Part shown: piece after piece, positions 16,995 to 25,838 of the stretch
How the letters are laid out: every line of letters begins with the position of its first letter
How positions within the stretch are numbered: position 1 is the stretch's first letter
Program-made: the position numbers and the translations under genes
The notes under the pieces: model-generated
Database searches by the model: none
What the model saw: the letters and a program-made list of their open reading frames with translations, nothing else
What the model was told of the DNA's origin: nothing
Assembly: GCF_030506285.1 (NCBI RefSeq)
Contig: NZ_CP119422.1
Span: 3,491,001-3,555,000, forward strand
DNA: 64,000 bases
Source: Catalinimonas niigatensis
GTDB taxonomy: Bacteria > Bacteroidota > Bacteroidia > Cytophagales > Cyclobacteriaceae
Direction: 5' to 3'

Positions 16995-18293
16995 ATGAAA
17001 CCAAGCGCTCCTTCTCAATCTCGTCAGATAAATACTTCCAAACGCCCGATAAAAAAATCTGTCCGGCAAAGAAAAAAACTAGTCAAAAGAAGAAGAGGAA
17101 AAAGTAGTGGACAAAACACGGCAAGTAAAGCCAACCAACAACTCAGTAAATTCCGCCAGGCTTCTGTGGTTGCTGTAGCCATTACCATGTTACTGCTGAC
17201 TGTTTTTTCAGAGGGCGAGGCAGTACAAACGCAGGATACCTTAACCACAGAAAATGTGGAAGATACTGTAGTAGACAACGTAGAAACTACTGAAGAAGCG
17301 GTAGAAATTGGGGATATAGGAAGAGCAGCTACGGATGAAGCCGTCACTACGATACGTGAACTGTGGGTGGGCTTTTACCAGAATTTGCCCAAACTATTGA
17401 TAGCACTTGCAGCACTCTTACTCGGGTGGCTGCTTTCCAAGATTATCCGGCCTTTGCTGCGTAGCTTTACCAAAAACTGGCGGACTTCCAGTGCAGTGAT
17501 GGCCGTTACCTCTATTGCTATCTGGCTGCTGGCGATTGGTGTGGCATTGAGTGTGATGGCGGGTGACATTCGGGCATTGGTAGGTTCAGTGGGTTTGGTA
17601 GGTCTGGCGCTTTCCTGGGCATTACAAACGCCTATTGAAAGCTTTACCGGCTGGTTACTTAATTCCTTCAAAGGATACTACCGGGTGGGCGACCGCATAG
17701 CCGTTGGTGATGTGTTTGGTGATGTTTATCAGATCGATTCCCTCAATACAACGGTATGGGAAATAGGATCGCCAGACCAACTAGGATCGGTACAGGCAGA
17801 ACAACCTACAGGAAGGCTGGTCACCTTTCCTAATAATGAGATACTAACAAGTACAGTCATCAATCTTACAAGAGATTTTCCTTATGTATGGGATGAACTC
17901 GCCATACCTATTGCCAACGAGTCGGATCTGATGCTCGCCATGGAAGTACTACAAAAAGTAGCCGATGATCTACTGGGTGCATATATGGAACAACCTGCGT
18001 TGGAATATGCCCGCATTCTTAAGAAAGCAAACATTGATGAAAAGGTGGCCCAAAATCCTCAGCTTTTTGTGTCAGCTACTGACTCCTGGACGAATATCAT
18101 CATCCGATATTTGGTAACCGCCAAATCCCGGAGAAAGTGGAAAAGTGATTTGCAAATAGCTGTAAGCCAGGAACTAAACAAAAGCCAATACAAAAGGAAA
18201 ATCATATCGGCTTACAGCCGGCAGCAATACCAGCCCATTGATAGTGATGGTGTGCCGATATCAGGAATGAATACCCCTCAAAAACCAGAGTAA
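16995..18293 (+). CDS. MscS-family mechanosensitive ion channel protein
   Basis: Inner membrane channel of 432 residues that may release solutes at hypo-osmotic shock. The N-terminus (to ~50) is very basic (KRPIKKSVRQRKKLVKRRRG), then a first hydrophobic segment (VVAVAITMLLLTVF), an acidic Thr-rich periplasmic stretch, two further membrane helices (LLIALAALLLGWLLSKII; VMAVTSIAIWLLAIGVALSV) and the pore-lining helix with Gly/Ala packing (RALVGSVGLVGLALSWALQ). The beta domain follows (GYYRVGDRIAVGDVFGDV). ATG 16995 is favoured over GTG 16917. The basic N-terminal extension is unusual for the family. Confidence 0.88.
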   Translation: MKPSAPSQSRQINTSKRPIKKSVRQRKKLVKRRRGKSSGQNTASKANQQLSKFRQASVVAVAITMLLLTVFSEGEAVQTQDTLTTENVEDTVVDNVETTEEAVEIGDIGRAATDEAVTTIRELWVGFYQNLPKLLIALAALLLGWLLSKIIRPLLRSFTKNWRTSSAVMAVTSIAIWLLAIGVALSVMAGDIRALVGSVGLVGLALSWALQTPIESFTGWLLNSFKGYYRVGDRIAVGDVFGDVYQIDSLNTTVWEIGSPDQLGSVQAEQPTGRLVTFPNNEILTSTVINLTRDFPYVWDELAIPIANESDLMLAMEVLQKVADDLLGAYMEQPALEYARILKKANIDEKVAQNPQLFVSATDSWTNIIIRYLVTAKSRRKWKSDLQIAVSQELNKSQYKRKIISAYSRQQYQPIDSDGVPISGMNTPQKPE

Positions 18294-18358
18294 GTGGCTG
18301 GCTACATTAGAGGAAACGGGACACCATGTGGCAGATCATAGAAAGCGTTAGCTATCTC

Positions 18359-19528
18359 TTAAAAGTTCAACTGAGCCTGTAAGCGTAAGAGTTGTCCTTC
18401 CTGAAAGTTGTTTCGGTGCGCTAAGTCTTCGAATCTTCTTTGACAAAAGGTATACATTGCCACGAGTTCAAAGGCTTTGTAAGGCTGCCATTCTATACCC
18501 AATTCATACTCATGGACGGTATAACTCCTTGCATCAAGCTCATGTTTTTTTCCACCATCGTAATACTGTAAGCGGCTAAATGGAATGATCGTCTGTCCCC
18601 ATTGATGGCACAGGTAAGAAAAAGTAATATAACCACCCTCAAGATCCCGCACTTCAATAGCATTGGTAGTTTTTTCAAACTCAGGCCCTCTGCCTATGGT
18701 ATATTCTGCCTGTATTCCAAGAGGTTTGGGGTATAGCACAAATGATGCAGCTATACGTTGGTCAATGTATTCTAAATTATCTCTGGTCTCTACATCCGGA
18801 CTGGTTTCCATGAGTACAAACTTTCCAGAATAGGCCTGAATGCCCGCCTCTATTACCTGGTTTCCAACCTCCATAGGGTAAGAAAAGCGGGATACGACAT
18901 GAAATTTATCATTCTTATCAGGATGATTCGCGGTTTGCCCATTGTAAATACCAAAGGCAAAAACACCGAAGTCACCGGAATGCTTAAGGCCATCATGTTT
19001 GAGTTCTTTCATCAGTTCACGTTTCTCAGAGGTCGCCCAGTAAAAGAATATACCCAAATCTCTTTCGTCTTTCACTCCGCTATTTAAGGCATCATTTCTG
19101 TCCAGAGGAAGGCGATTGCTACTGGATTGCAGGTTTTCAAATCCGTAGGGAACTTTGCTCTGTCCTATGCGCAGCCGAAATTCATTGTTTGGGTCTAAAC
19201 CTAAATCAATGTAGGCATCTTTTAGCCTTGCCACCTCATGTGTTTCCCCGACTGATTTAGCCAAGTCTGGCTGTAGATAAAAGTAAACCCTGGGAGAAAT
19301 CTGCCCATAAAACTTGAAGCGCATTCTGCGCAATGAAAGCCCTCCGTCTTCACCGCCCCAGGCCTCATCACATTGTTCACATGCCAAATCAGGATTGGTT
19401 TCAAACAGCTTGTTATAGCGAACCTGCATGTATCCACCAAAATGGATTTTATCATACCATTTGTCGCTTTGGGCGTGAACAAAAGTTACGGTGGATAAAA
19501 AAACGATTAAAAATAGCTTGGCTTTCAT
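18359..19528 (-). CDS. Phosphate-selective porin O/P-like outer membrane protein
   Basis: Outer membrane beta-barrel of 389 residues. ATG 19528 gives a clean signal peptide (MKAKLFLIVFLSTVTFVHAQ); the longer frame from 19570 would spoil it. The sequence has alternating strands (GGYMQVRYNKLFE; SLRRMRFKFYGQISPRVYFYLQPDL; LRIGQSKVPYGFENLQSSS) characteristic of the OprO/OprP-like family, and ends LLRLQAQLNF with a terminal aromatic. A CEQC pair in an early loop could form a disulphide. Ion selectivity cannot be read from the sequence. It is convergent with the MscS-like gene, with a 65-bp gap. Confidence 0.88.
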   Translation of the reverse strand: MKAKLFLIVFLSTVTFVHAQSDKWYDKIHFGGYMQVRYNKLFETNPDLACEQCDEAWGGEDGGLSLRRMRFKFYGQISPRVYFYLQPDLAKSVGETHEVARLKDAYIDLGLDPNNEFRLRIGQSKVPYGFENLQSSSNRLPLDRNDALNSGVKDERDLGIFFYWATSEKRELMKELKHDGLKHSGDFGVFAFGIYNGQTANHPDKNDKFHVVSRFSYPMEVGNQVIEAGIQAYSGKFVLMETSPDVETRDNLEYIDQRIAASFVLYPKPLGIQAEYTIGRGPEFEKTTNAIEVRDLEGGYITFSYLCHQWGQTIIPFSRLQYYDGGKKHELDARSYTVHEYELGIEWQPYKAFELVAMYTFCQRRFEDLAHRNNFQEGQLLRLQAQLNF

Positions 19529-20043
19529 GGGATTTAAGAAGGAAAGAGGTTTGATTAAATTTAGCTGCATGAAAAAGTCAGCGTTAGCCAGCTACTTTCT
19601 TCAGAACTTTGCCTGCTGTGCTGATTATCCAATTGCTCTTTTTCATCTGCCTAAGTTTTTAAATGATAAAGCAAAGGAAAGAGGTGATTCTGGAAAGAAA
19701 TGGGAAGGATGGCAATTACCCTAAATTGTAAAAAAATCTTTCGGCCTTAGCCTGCTTTCAAAAATATAGCTCCTTTGTTTATTAAACGCTATCATGTGTT
19801 TTGGCAGACTGCCTTTTAAACATTTTAGCCAAATAGTCATTGATTTTTAGGACTGATTTTGTGATATACTAAGATAAACTTCAGCAATTAGCATTGATGG
19901 AGGCGAAAGTCTGAGATAAAGGGACATGAAGCAAACACCTGCCTCTACCTGCCGTTGTTAAAGTGTGTACCTACGTAATGGTTTAAGTGTTTGATGAAGC
20001 AAGCACTACGCTTTTTTTACTAGTGATTATAAAAAAATAAATT
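19529..20043. other. Intergenic region upstream of the ATP-grasp operon
   Basis: About 515 bases between the divergent porin gene and the ATP-grasp operon. The minus strand has a TATTTTTG -7-like element (19759-19766) about 230 bp before the porin start but no matching TTTG. An 11-codon ORF (19926-19961, MKQTPASTCRC) lies 80 bp before the ATP-grasp gene and is probably chance. Nothing else was identified. Confidence 0.4.
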
Positions 20044-21264
20044 ATGGCACAATGTTTCGCACTTTTAGGTTGGAGTTTACCGGTCATCGAGAGTATGCAA
20101 AAACTCAACAAACCCTATGTAGTGGTTTCTTTTCCCGATTTTGAATCTTATGCTCAGGAGAATAATATTCCTTTTGTTCCCTATCAGTTTGATGAATGGA
20201 GTGATACTTCCAATTCTATTGACCTGGCTGAGAAATTAAAGCCTTTCAATGCAGATGTAGCAGTACCGCTCTTCGAAGAAACCGTGGAGTGGGCAGGGGC
20301 ACTCAATTCCATATACCGTGATGATCCTCGGGTAATGAACCGGGCTTTTCTCTTCCGTAATAAAGCTATGATGAAGCGTAAGGCCTTAATTGGTGGCCTC
20401 AAAGTAGGCTTTTTTGAAGAAGTACATAGTCGGGAGCAGGTACGTGAATTTATGAAAAGACTTAACCAGGCTAACCTGCAGGTACCAGGTGATGAAGATA
20501 GCTGGGTACATCTTAAGCCCTTCGCTGCTGCCGGAACGGTAGGTCACCGCCTGCTACGCTCCATGAGCGATATAGATCAAAAAGTACAGGATAGCGACTT
20601 CCCCTGTATGGCAGAAAGCCATCTGAGTGGACGTGAATTCTCTTGTGAAGCTTTTATTCATAAAGGAAAAATCAGATTTCTCAACATTACTGAGTATGTC
20701 AAGTTAGGATACTCCAACTTCGTACCGGAAGGAAACTATCTGGAAAGCAAACGCGATCTGATCCACAAGCATGTGCAAAAACTGGTAGATATCTTCGGCA
20801 TAGAATATGGCATGATTCACCCCGAGTGGTTTTTGACGGAGGAGGATGAAATGAATTTCGGAGAGGTAGCCTGCCGTATTCCCGGAGGGCACATTCTGGA
20901 ATTGGCATCTAAAGCTTATGACTTTGATGCTCTGGCCGCTTTCGTCTTATGTCATGATCCAAATGCCAGTGAAGAAGAACTGGATGCCATATTTCCTCCC
21001 AAAGGTTATAAGCCCGAGATTTATTACGGTAATGTAATGATTTATCCTCGCCAGAATAGCATTTCCAAACTGGAAATCCCCAATGAGTTGACAGAAGAAC
21101 CCTATTTTATTGATCATAATCTGGTGCCTCCATTAAGTACGCAGAAGATCAATTCCAGAGAAGGTTTTGGCAACCACTTCGGCAGCATTAATTTTAGCGG
21201 GGAAGATCCTGACCGTATGACTGAATTACTTAAGCACTACGAAAACGTAGACTTTTATTTATAA
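20044..21264 (+). CDS. ATP-grasp carboxylate-amine/thiol ligase-like enzyme
   Basis: A 406-residue cytoplasmic enzyme with the ATP-grasp layout: an N-terminal Rossmann-like part (residues ~1-90), the central lid (MMKRKALIGGLKVGFFEEVHS, WVHLKPFAAAGTVGH) and the C-terminal catalytic part (MAESHLSGREFSCEAFIHKGK; GIEYGMIHPEWFLTEEDEMNFGEVACRIPGG), where Glu/Asn/Arg bind Mg-ATP. Such enzymes join a carboxylate to an amino group through an acyl phosphate, as in D-Ala-D-Ala ligase or carnosine synthase. It is first in an operon with a papain-like protein (8-bp gap) and a racemase-fold enzyme, suggesting it links an amino acid, perhaps a D-form, to another molecule. Confidence 0.85.
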   Translation: MAQCFALLGWSLPVIESMQKLNKPYVVVSFPDFESYAQENNIPFVPYQFDEWSDTSNSIDLAEKLKPFNADVAVPLFEETVEWAGALNSIYRDDPRVMNRAFLFRNKAMMKRKALIGGLKVGFFEEVHSREQVREFMKRLNQANLQVPGDEDSWVHLKPFAAAGTVGHRLLRSMSDIDQKVQDSDFPCMAESHLSGREFSCEAFIHKGKIRFLNITEYVKLGYSNFVPEGNYLESKRDLIHKHVQKLVDIFGIEYGMIHPEWFLTEEDEMNFGEVACRIPGGHILELASKAYDFDALAAFVLCHDPNASEEELDAIFPPKGYKPEIYYGNVMIYPRQNSISKLEIPNELTEEPYFIDHNLVPPLSTQKINSREGFGNHFGSINFSGEDPDRMTELLKHYENVDFYL

Positions 21265-21272
21265 ACATTTGA

Positions 21273-23270
21273 ATGAACAACACTATTTTAACAGACCATA
21301 CCATGGATAACTTTCAACGCTCCTATGAAGAGTTTTTGGAAGCTACCGAATTGACAAGATCAGAAAAAGCGACTAAGCTTATGAGTCAGGTTGATATCCT
21401 CAGCCTGACTTTTGAAGGTATGGAATACCTTTATAGCCAGGTGGGTAAGTTGGAGAAGGCAGGCATATTCAAAGGGTCATCCTGGAATGATCCTGAAAAG
21501 TTGGTGGCCACTCTCGTGAAAGGGACGCTGAAAAGTGGTCATCCTAATTCTACTATAGAACTACTAAGCGAACTGCGCTTGCTGGCCTATGCCCGTGGCG
21601 ATCTCAAATCCCGGAAGCTAAGCCGAAGCGAAGCCGCTACCTTTCTGGAAGAGGTACTGGTGCATAATCTGGAATTTGTTTTTCAGGAAGCTACGGAAGA
21701 AACCCGTCTTAAGATGAGCGAAAGAGAATTGAAAAAAGTAAATTTACTTTTCAAATTCTTGCTGACAAACTCTCGCCTGGAAGGTATAAAAGAAAAATTA
21801 GCAGAAGAAGTCACCATCGTTTGTGAGCAACGCCCGGTAGTTACCCGGCCTACCCGCAACATCATCCAACTGGTCAAAGATAAGGTGGATCTGGATGGGC
21901 AATCGGAGAGCGACCGCATACTGCAAATGTATGTAGACGAGCTATTTGCGCCTTCAGCCAAAGCCGGACAATATATAGAATTAGAACAGTACGAAGTGTT
22001 TCTTTCCAATGCTTCTGCTGAAGAGCTTATGAAAGAAGCGGAAGAAATGGGGCAATCTATGCGTGCCCACGGTCTGGTAAGTCATTACCATGCCAGCCTG
22101 CTGCTTCACCTGATTGCTAAGGAACAGGATGATCTGGTACCGGCAGCATTCAGACTCAGTGACACCGGAGAGGCAGAATGGCACAGACATAAAAAATTCG
22201 TCAGAAAGCTGATCCGTGAGGTAGTCCACCCCTCTAATGCGCAATGTATCTATGGGTTTGCCAAATTGCTGGAAAAGGGGATGTTCTCCCGGCAGGCAGT
22301 CCGTGCGGGGTTAGACAATATACGACGCATCAGATTGCACAATAAGGCAGAAGAGGCCATTCTACAATCCATCGTGCATCAGCATCCCGATGTAAAAGCT
22401 TTGCAATACCTCATGGGGGCACTGATACGTATTCTGGGGCAGCCTTTGGGCGTAGGCCAAGGCAACAACCCTACCTGCCAGTCGGCAAGAGGGATCAGCA
22501 TGTGGAGCCAGCATGCTCCGGCAAAACTGATTAATCTGGTGATTACGGCAGCTACGCAAAATAGTCTGGTATTTCGCTTTGAAGGCTTTGAACTGGAATC
22601 CAGTTTGCTGGGAAAAGGCCTGGTCAATAACCTGGATTACAATCTGGATGCGGTGTCGGTAATCCTGGTCTCCAAACTAGATAAAATCTACAATGAAATG
22701 ATGCGCCTGGCTTCCGGGCGCGGCGAAGATCCGCACAAGTGGGTGAATCCTGCACTTTATGGACAGTGGATACAGGTGGGTTTTGCCTCTGTGTACAACT
22801 ATCTGCTCAACGCCATTCATGATTTCAAAGGATTTCAAAAGATACTTTACGCATCCTGTCATCCTGATTATAATGGCGGAAGCCGATTAGTATACCCCAA
22901 TCCGGTAGGCATTTACATTACTTCCTCGCGAGGTGACATGTTAGGTTTTCATGCAGTCTCTTTATTGCGGGTACGCCGTGATCCTCAGGGAGAAATGCGA
23001 GCCTATTTCCTAAACCCCAATAATGAAGGTCGGCAGGACTGGGGGCAGGGAATCAAGCCTTCGGTGTATGAGCATGGTGAAAAACATGGTGAGTCATCGC
23101 TGCCTTTTCACCAGTTTGCAGCAAGGGTATATGCTTTCCATTACAACAGTTTGGAAGTGAAAAACTGGATAGACAAAGTACCGGCCAGGGAACTCAGCAA
23201 GGTAGAAAAACTGGCCCGCGAAAGCTGGGGCAGGGCTTATGTCTGGAACGAAATTCCAAAACAATGGTAA
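21273..23270 (+). CDS. Unknown 665-residue protein with papain-like Cys/His/Asn arrangement
   Basis: No family recognised. Residues ~1-370 are helical and charged. The C-terminal ~280 residues look enzymatic: Cys402 in QGNNPTCQSARGISMW, His560 in DMLGFHAVSLLRVRRD, and Asn581 or 583/584 in AYFLNPNNEGRQDWGQG. This order, a Cys at a helix start, then a strand with HAV and an Asn-containing strand ~20 residues later, matches papain-fold peptidases and transferases. There is no signal peptide, so it is cytoplasmic. A possible later start is ATG 21303. The racemase-like gene starts inside its 3' end, showing coupling. It could cleave, transfer or cyclise the product of the neighbouring ligase; that is inference. 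Confidence 0.72.
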   Translation: MNNTILTDHTMDNFQRSYEEFLEATELTRSEKATKLMSQVDILSLTFEGMEYLYSQVGKLEKAGIFKGSSWNDPEKLVATLVKGTLKSGHPNSTIELLSELRLLAYARGDLKSRKLSRSEAATFLEEVLVHNLEFVFQEATEETRLKMSERELKKVNLLFKFLLTNSRLEGIKEKLAEEVTIVCEQRPVVTRPTRNIIQLVKDKVDLDGQSESDRILQMYVDELFAPSAKAGQYIELEQYEVFLSNASAEELMKEAEEMGQSMRAHGLVSHYHASLLLHLIAKEQDDLVPAAFRLSDTGEAEWHRHKKFVRKLIREVVHPSNAQCIYGFAKLLEKGMFSRQAVRAGLDNIRRIRLHNKAEEAILQSIVHQHPDVKALQYLMGALIRILGQPLGVGQGNNPTCQSARGISMWSQHAPAKLINLVITAATQNSLVFRFEGFELESSLLGKGLVNNLDYNLDAVSVILVSKLDKIYNEMMRLASGRGEDPHKWVNPALYGQWIQVGFASVYNYLLNAIHDFKGFQKILYASCHPDYNGGSRLVYPNPVGIYITSSRGDMLGFHAVSLLRVRRDPQGEMRAYFLNPNNEGRQDWGQGIKPSVYEHGEKHGESSLPFHQFAARVYAFHYNSLEVKNWIDKVPARELSKVEKLARESWGRAYVWNEIPKQW

Positions 23271-24421
23271 AACACTCTTCAAGAATATTACTCAATCAGG
23301 CTGCCCTAAAAAATAATATCAATTTCATCAAAAAGAAAACCGGACCTGATGTCCGGTTTTCTTCCGTAGTTAAAGCCAACGCCTACGGCCACGGTATTCG
23401 CCAGTTTGTGCCTATGGCAGAAGCCTGTGGCGTACGTCACTTTTCAGTAGCCTCTGCCTTTGAGGCAGAAGAAGTGCTGGAAAGTCTAACTCAGGATTCA
23501 GGAATCATGATCATGGGAATTCTTTATGAAGAGGATATTCCCTGGGCTATTGAACATGGCATTGAGTTTTATATCTATAACTTTGACCGTCTGCCCAAGA
23601 CCTTAGAAGCTGCCAAAAAACTTAATAAAAAAGCCAAAGTACATCTGGAAGTAGAAACCGGTGCCAATCGTACCGGTCTTCAGGAAGAGGAATTTCCAAA
23701 GGCATTGGAGTTCCTGAAGAAGAATCAGGACTACCTGACCTTTGAAGGGCTTTGCACACATTTTGGCGGAGCAGAGAGTCTTTCTAATCAATTCAAAATT
23801 GACCGGCAGCATGAGCGTTACAAAGCGTTTTTGAAGCAATGCAAAGCAAAAGGCCTACAACCCCACTATCGGCATATTGCCTGCTCGGCAGCGGCGCTGG
23901 CGATGAAAGATACAGTTTATGATATGGTGAGGGTGGGGGTAGCACAGTATGGCTTCTGGCCCAGCCCCGATATCTATTTCAAGCATTTGCAGGAAGTGGA
24001 TAAAACAACTGACAAGCCCCTTAAGCGCATTTTTACCTGGAAAACGGATATTATGGACATTCGCCACGTCAAAGCCGGAGAGTTTATTGGCTATGGCACA
24101 GCCTATCAGGCCACCCATGATATGGAAGTAGCAGTGATGCCTTTGGGTTATTCCAATGGTTACCCGCGAGCGCTCTCCAACCGAGGGCATGTGCTGATTG
24201 GGGGCAAAAAAGGGCCTATCGTTGGGCTGATCAATATGAACCTTTTTATGGTAGACATTACACATATCCCTGGCACTCAGGTAGGTGATGAAGTAGTGCT
24301 GGTAGGCCGACAGAAGAACAATGTCATCAATGTACAGTCCTTTACAAATTTCACCCAGTTGGTAAACAATGAAATGCTGAGCCGACTACCTGCCGCTATT
24401 CCCCGGGAAGTGGTAAAGTAG
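23264..24421 (+). CDS. Alanine racemase-fold PLP enzyme, divergent
   Basis: A fold-type III PLP enzyme of 385 residues. Lys37 in FSSVVKANAYGHG is the PLP lysine. The barrel motifs VETGANRTGL, CTHFGGAE and HIACSAAALAM, followed by MVRVGVAQYGFWPS, are recognisable, and GYGTAYQAT supplies the C-terminal-domain tyrosine region. The usual C-terminal-domain Met-Asp pair (SMD/CMD) reads NMN here (GLINMNLFMVDI), and the N-terminal strand lacks the usual EIDL-type opening. Start ATG 23264 overlaps the upstream stop by 7 nt. Together with the ligase and papain-like genes it is more likely a pathway-specific racemase than the cell-wall Alr, but that cannot be excluded. Confidence 0.85.
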   Translation: MVKHSSRILLNQAALKNNINFIKKKTGPDVRFSSVVKANAYGHGIRQFVPMAEACGVRHFSVASAFEAEEVLESLTQDSGIMIMGILYEEDIPWAIEHGIEFYIYNFDRLPKTLEAAKKLNKKAKVHLEVETGANRTGLQEEEFPKALEFLKKNQDYLTFEGLCTHFGGAESLSNQFKIDRQHERYKAFLKQCKAKGLQPHYRHIACSAAALAMKDTVYDMVRVGVAQYGFWPSPDIYFKHLQEVDKTTDKPLKRIFTWKTDIMDIRHVKAGEFIGYGTAYQATHDMEVAVMPLGYSNGYPRALSNRGHVLIGGKKGPIVGLINMNLFMVDITHIPGTQVGDEVVLVGRQKNNVINVQSFTNFTQLVNNEMLSRLPAAIPREVVK

Positions 24422-24570
24422 AGAGAATGTACCAGCCCGCGTAGTTATATTTTATGCAAGTGTGTGAACATATCCTCAATTGCAAATGCTTTCATAAGTC
24501 GCTGCTAACAAAGTCGATAGCGCTAGGTTAAGTGGACGAGTTAATTTTTTTAATCTACTAATTTTTTAAT

Positions 24571-25731
24571 ATGAAAGCTCTTGTATATCACAAGCCTAAG
24601 GATGTGAAAGTGGACACTATCCCCGATCCTATCATCAAAGATTCACGCGATGCCATTATACGCGTAACTGCCACAGCAATTTGTGGCTCAGACCTTCACA
24701 TCTACAACGGTTTAATTCCCGATAAACAAAAATTTGTAGTAGGCCATGAGTTCATGGGCATTGTAGAGGAAACCGGTACCGACGTGCAAAATCTGAAACG
24801 CGGCGACAGGGTAGTGGTTCCTTTTCCTATTGCGTGCGGACAGTGCTATTTTTGCCAGCAACAGGAATTGCATACCCATTGTGAGAATTCCAATCCTGAA
24901 TTTTATGGCCCGGAAGGAGACCTTACCAAAGGAAAAGGAGGAGGACTTTTTGGCTATACCAGTATGTATGGCGGCTATGACGGCGGACAGGCAGAATATG
25001 CCCGCGTCCCCTATGCAGATTTTGGTCCTCGTAAGGTGCCTGATGAACTAACCGATGAGCAGGTACTCTTCCTGACAGATATCTTTCCTACCGGCTATTC
25101 AGCCATTGACTGGGCTAACCTTCAGGGAGGCGAAACGGTAGTGGTATTTGGTTGTGGTCCGGTGGGTATCATGGCTCAAAAATCAGCCTGGCTCCGTGGT
25201 GCCGGACGTGTAATCGGCGTGGATATTCAGCCCTATCGTCTGGAAAAGGCAAAGCAGGCGGCAGGAAGTGAAGTGATCAACGCGACCGAACAGAATGTGG
25301 CCGAAGTGGTAAGAAGTATGACCGAAGGACGTGGCGCTGATGTGTGTGTAGATGCCGTAGGCATGGAAGCCGATCGTTCATTACTCAAAAAAGTAACTAG
25401 TACTTTAGGCGGGCAGGTAGGCTCAGCCAAAGTGTTGGAAGACTGTTTTGATGCCGTAAGGCGAGGTGGTATGGTAACCACTACCGGCGTATATGCCTCT
25501 TATCATAACAACTTTCCTTTGGGCAAATTTTTTGACAAAGGACTGGGTCTACGAGGCGGACAGGCACCGGTACAGCGTCACATTGATTATCTGATGGAAG
25601 TAGTAAGAGATGGAAAAGTAAAGCTGGACGATATCATTACCCACCGTCTGCCGCTGAGCGAAGCTGAACATGGCTATAAAATCTTCAATGAAAAAGAAGA
25701 CAACTGTGTGAAGGTAGTGCTCAAGCCTTAA
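24571..25731 (+). CDS. Zinc-dependent alcohol/formaldehyde dehydrogenase-like enzyme
   Basis: Medium-chain dehydrogenase of 386 residues oxidising an alcohol (or reducing an aldehyde) with NAD(P). The catalytic zinc site is in ICGSDLHIYNG and GHEFMGIVEETG. The structural zinc cysteines are CGQCYFCQQQELHTHC. The Rossmann motif is VVVFGCGPVGIMAQKSA, and the acidic residue after strand 2 (GVDIQPYR) suggests NAD. The length and the insert around EFYGPEGDLTKGKGGGLFGY suit the glutathione-independent formaldehyde dehydrogenase-like subgroup. It starts 150 bp after the racemase gene, probably as a separate unit, and is followed by a hairpin. Confidence 0.9.
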   Translation: MKALVYHKPKDVKVDTIPDPIIKDSRDAIIRVTATAICGSDLHIYNGLIPDKQKFVVGHEFMGIVEETGTDVQNLKRGDRVVVPFPIACGQCYFCQQQELHTHCENSNPEFYGPEGDLTKGKGGGLFGYTSMYGGYDGGQAEYARVPYADFGPRKVPDELTDEQVLFLTDIFPTGYSAIDWANLQGGETVVVFGCGPVGIMAQKSAWLRGAGRVIGVDIQPYRLEKAKQAAGSEVINATEQNVAEVVRSMTEGRGADVCVDAVGMEADRSLLKKVTSTLGGQVGSAKVLEDCFDAVRRGGMVTTTGVYASYHNNFPLGKFFDKGLGLRGGQAPVQRHIDYLMEVVRDGKVKLDDIITHRLPLSEAEHGYKIFNEKEDNCVKVVLKP

Positions 25732-25760
25732 AATAAATGCTGTGAAAGTGAAGTGAGAAA

Positions 25761-25798
25761 GTGCCCTTGAATGGAGAAAATGATGCATTGAAGGGCAC
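25761..25798 (+). terminator. Hairpin after the dehydrogenase gene
   Basis: Arms 25761-25773 and 25786-25798 pair in 12 of 13 positions (one mismatch), loop 12 nt. There is no strong T-tract, so termination efficiency is uncertain. Confidence 0.5.
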
Positions 25799-25838
25799 GA
25801 TTTCTGCCATCTGACTTTAGAAATTGTCAGAAGGATTT

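Noticed and set aside
19926-19961. 11-codon frame MKQTPASTCRC before the ATP-grasp operon, considered as a precursor peptide
   Set aside because: Too short, no repeated or conserved feature, no leader-like region; probably chance.
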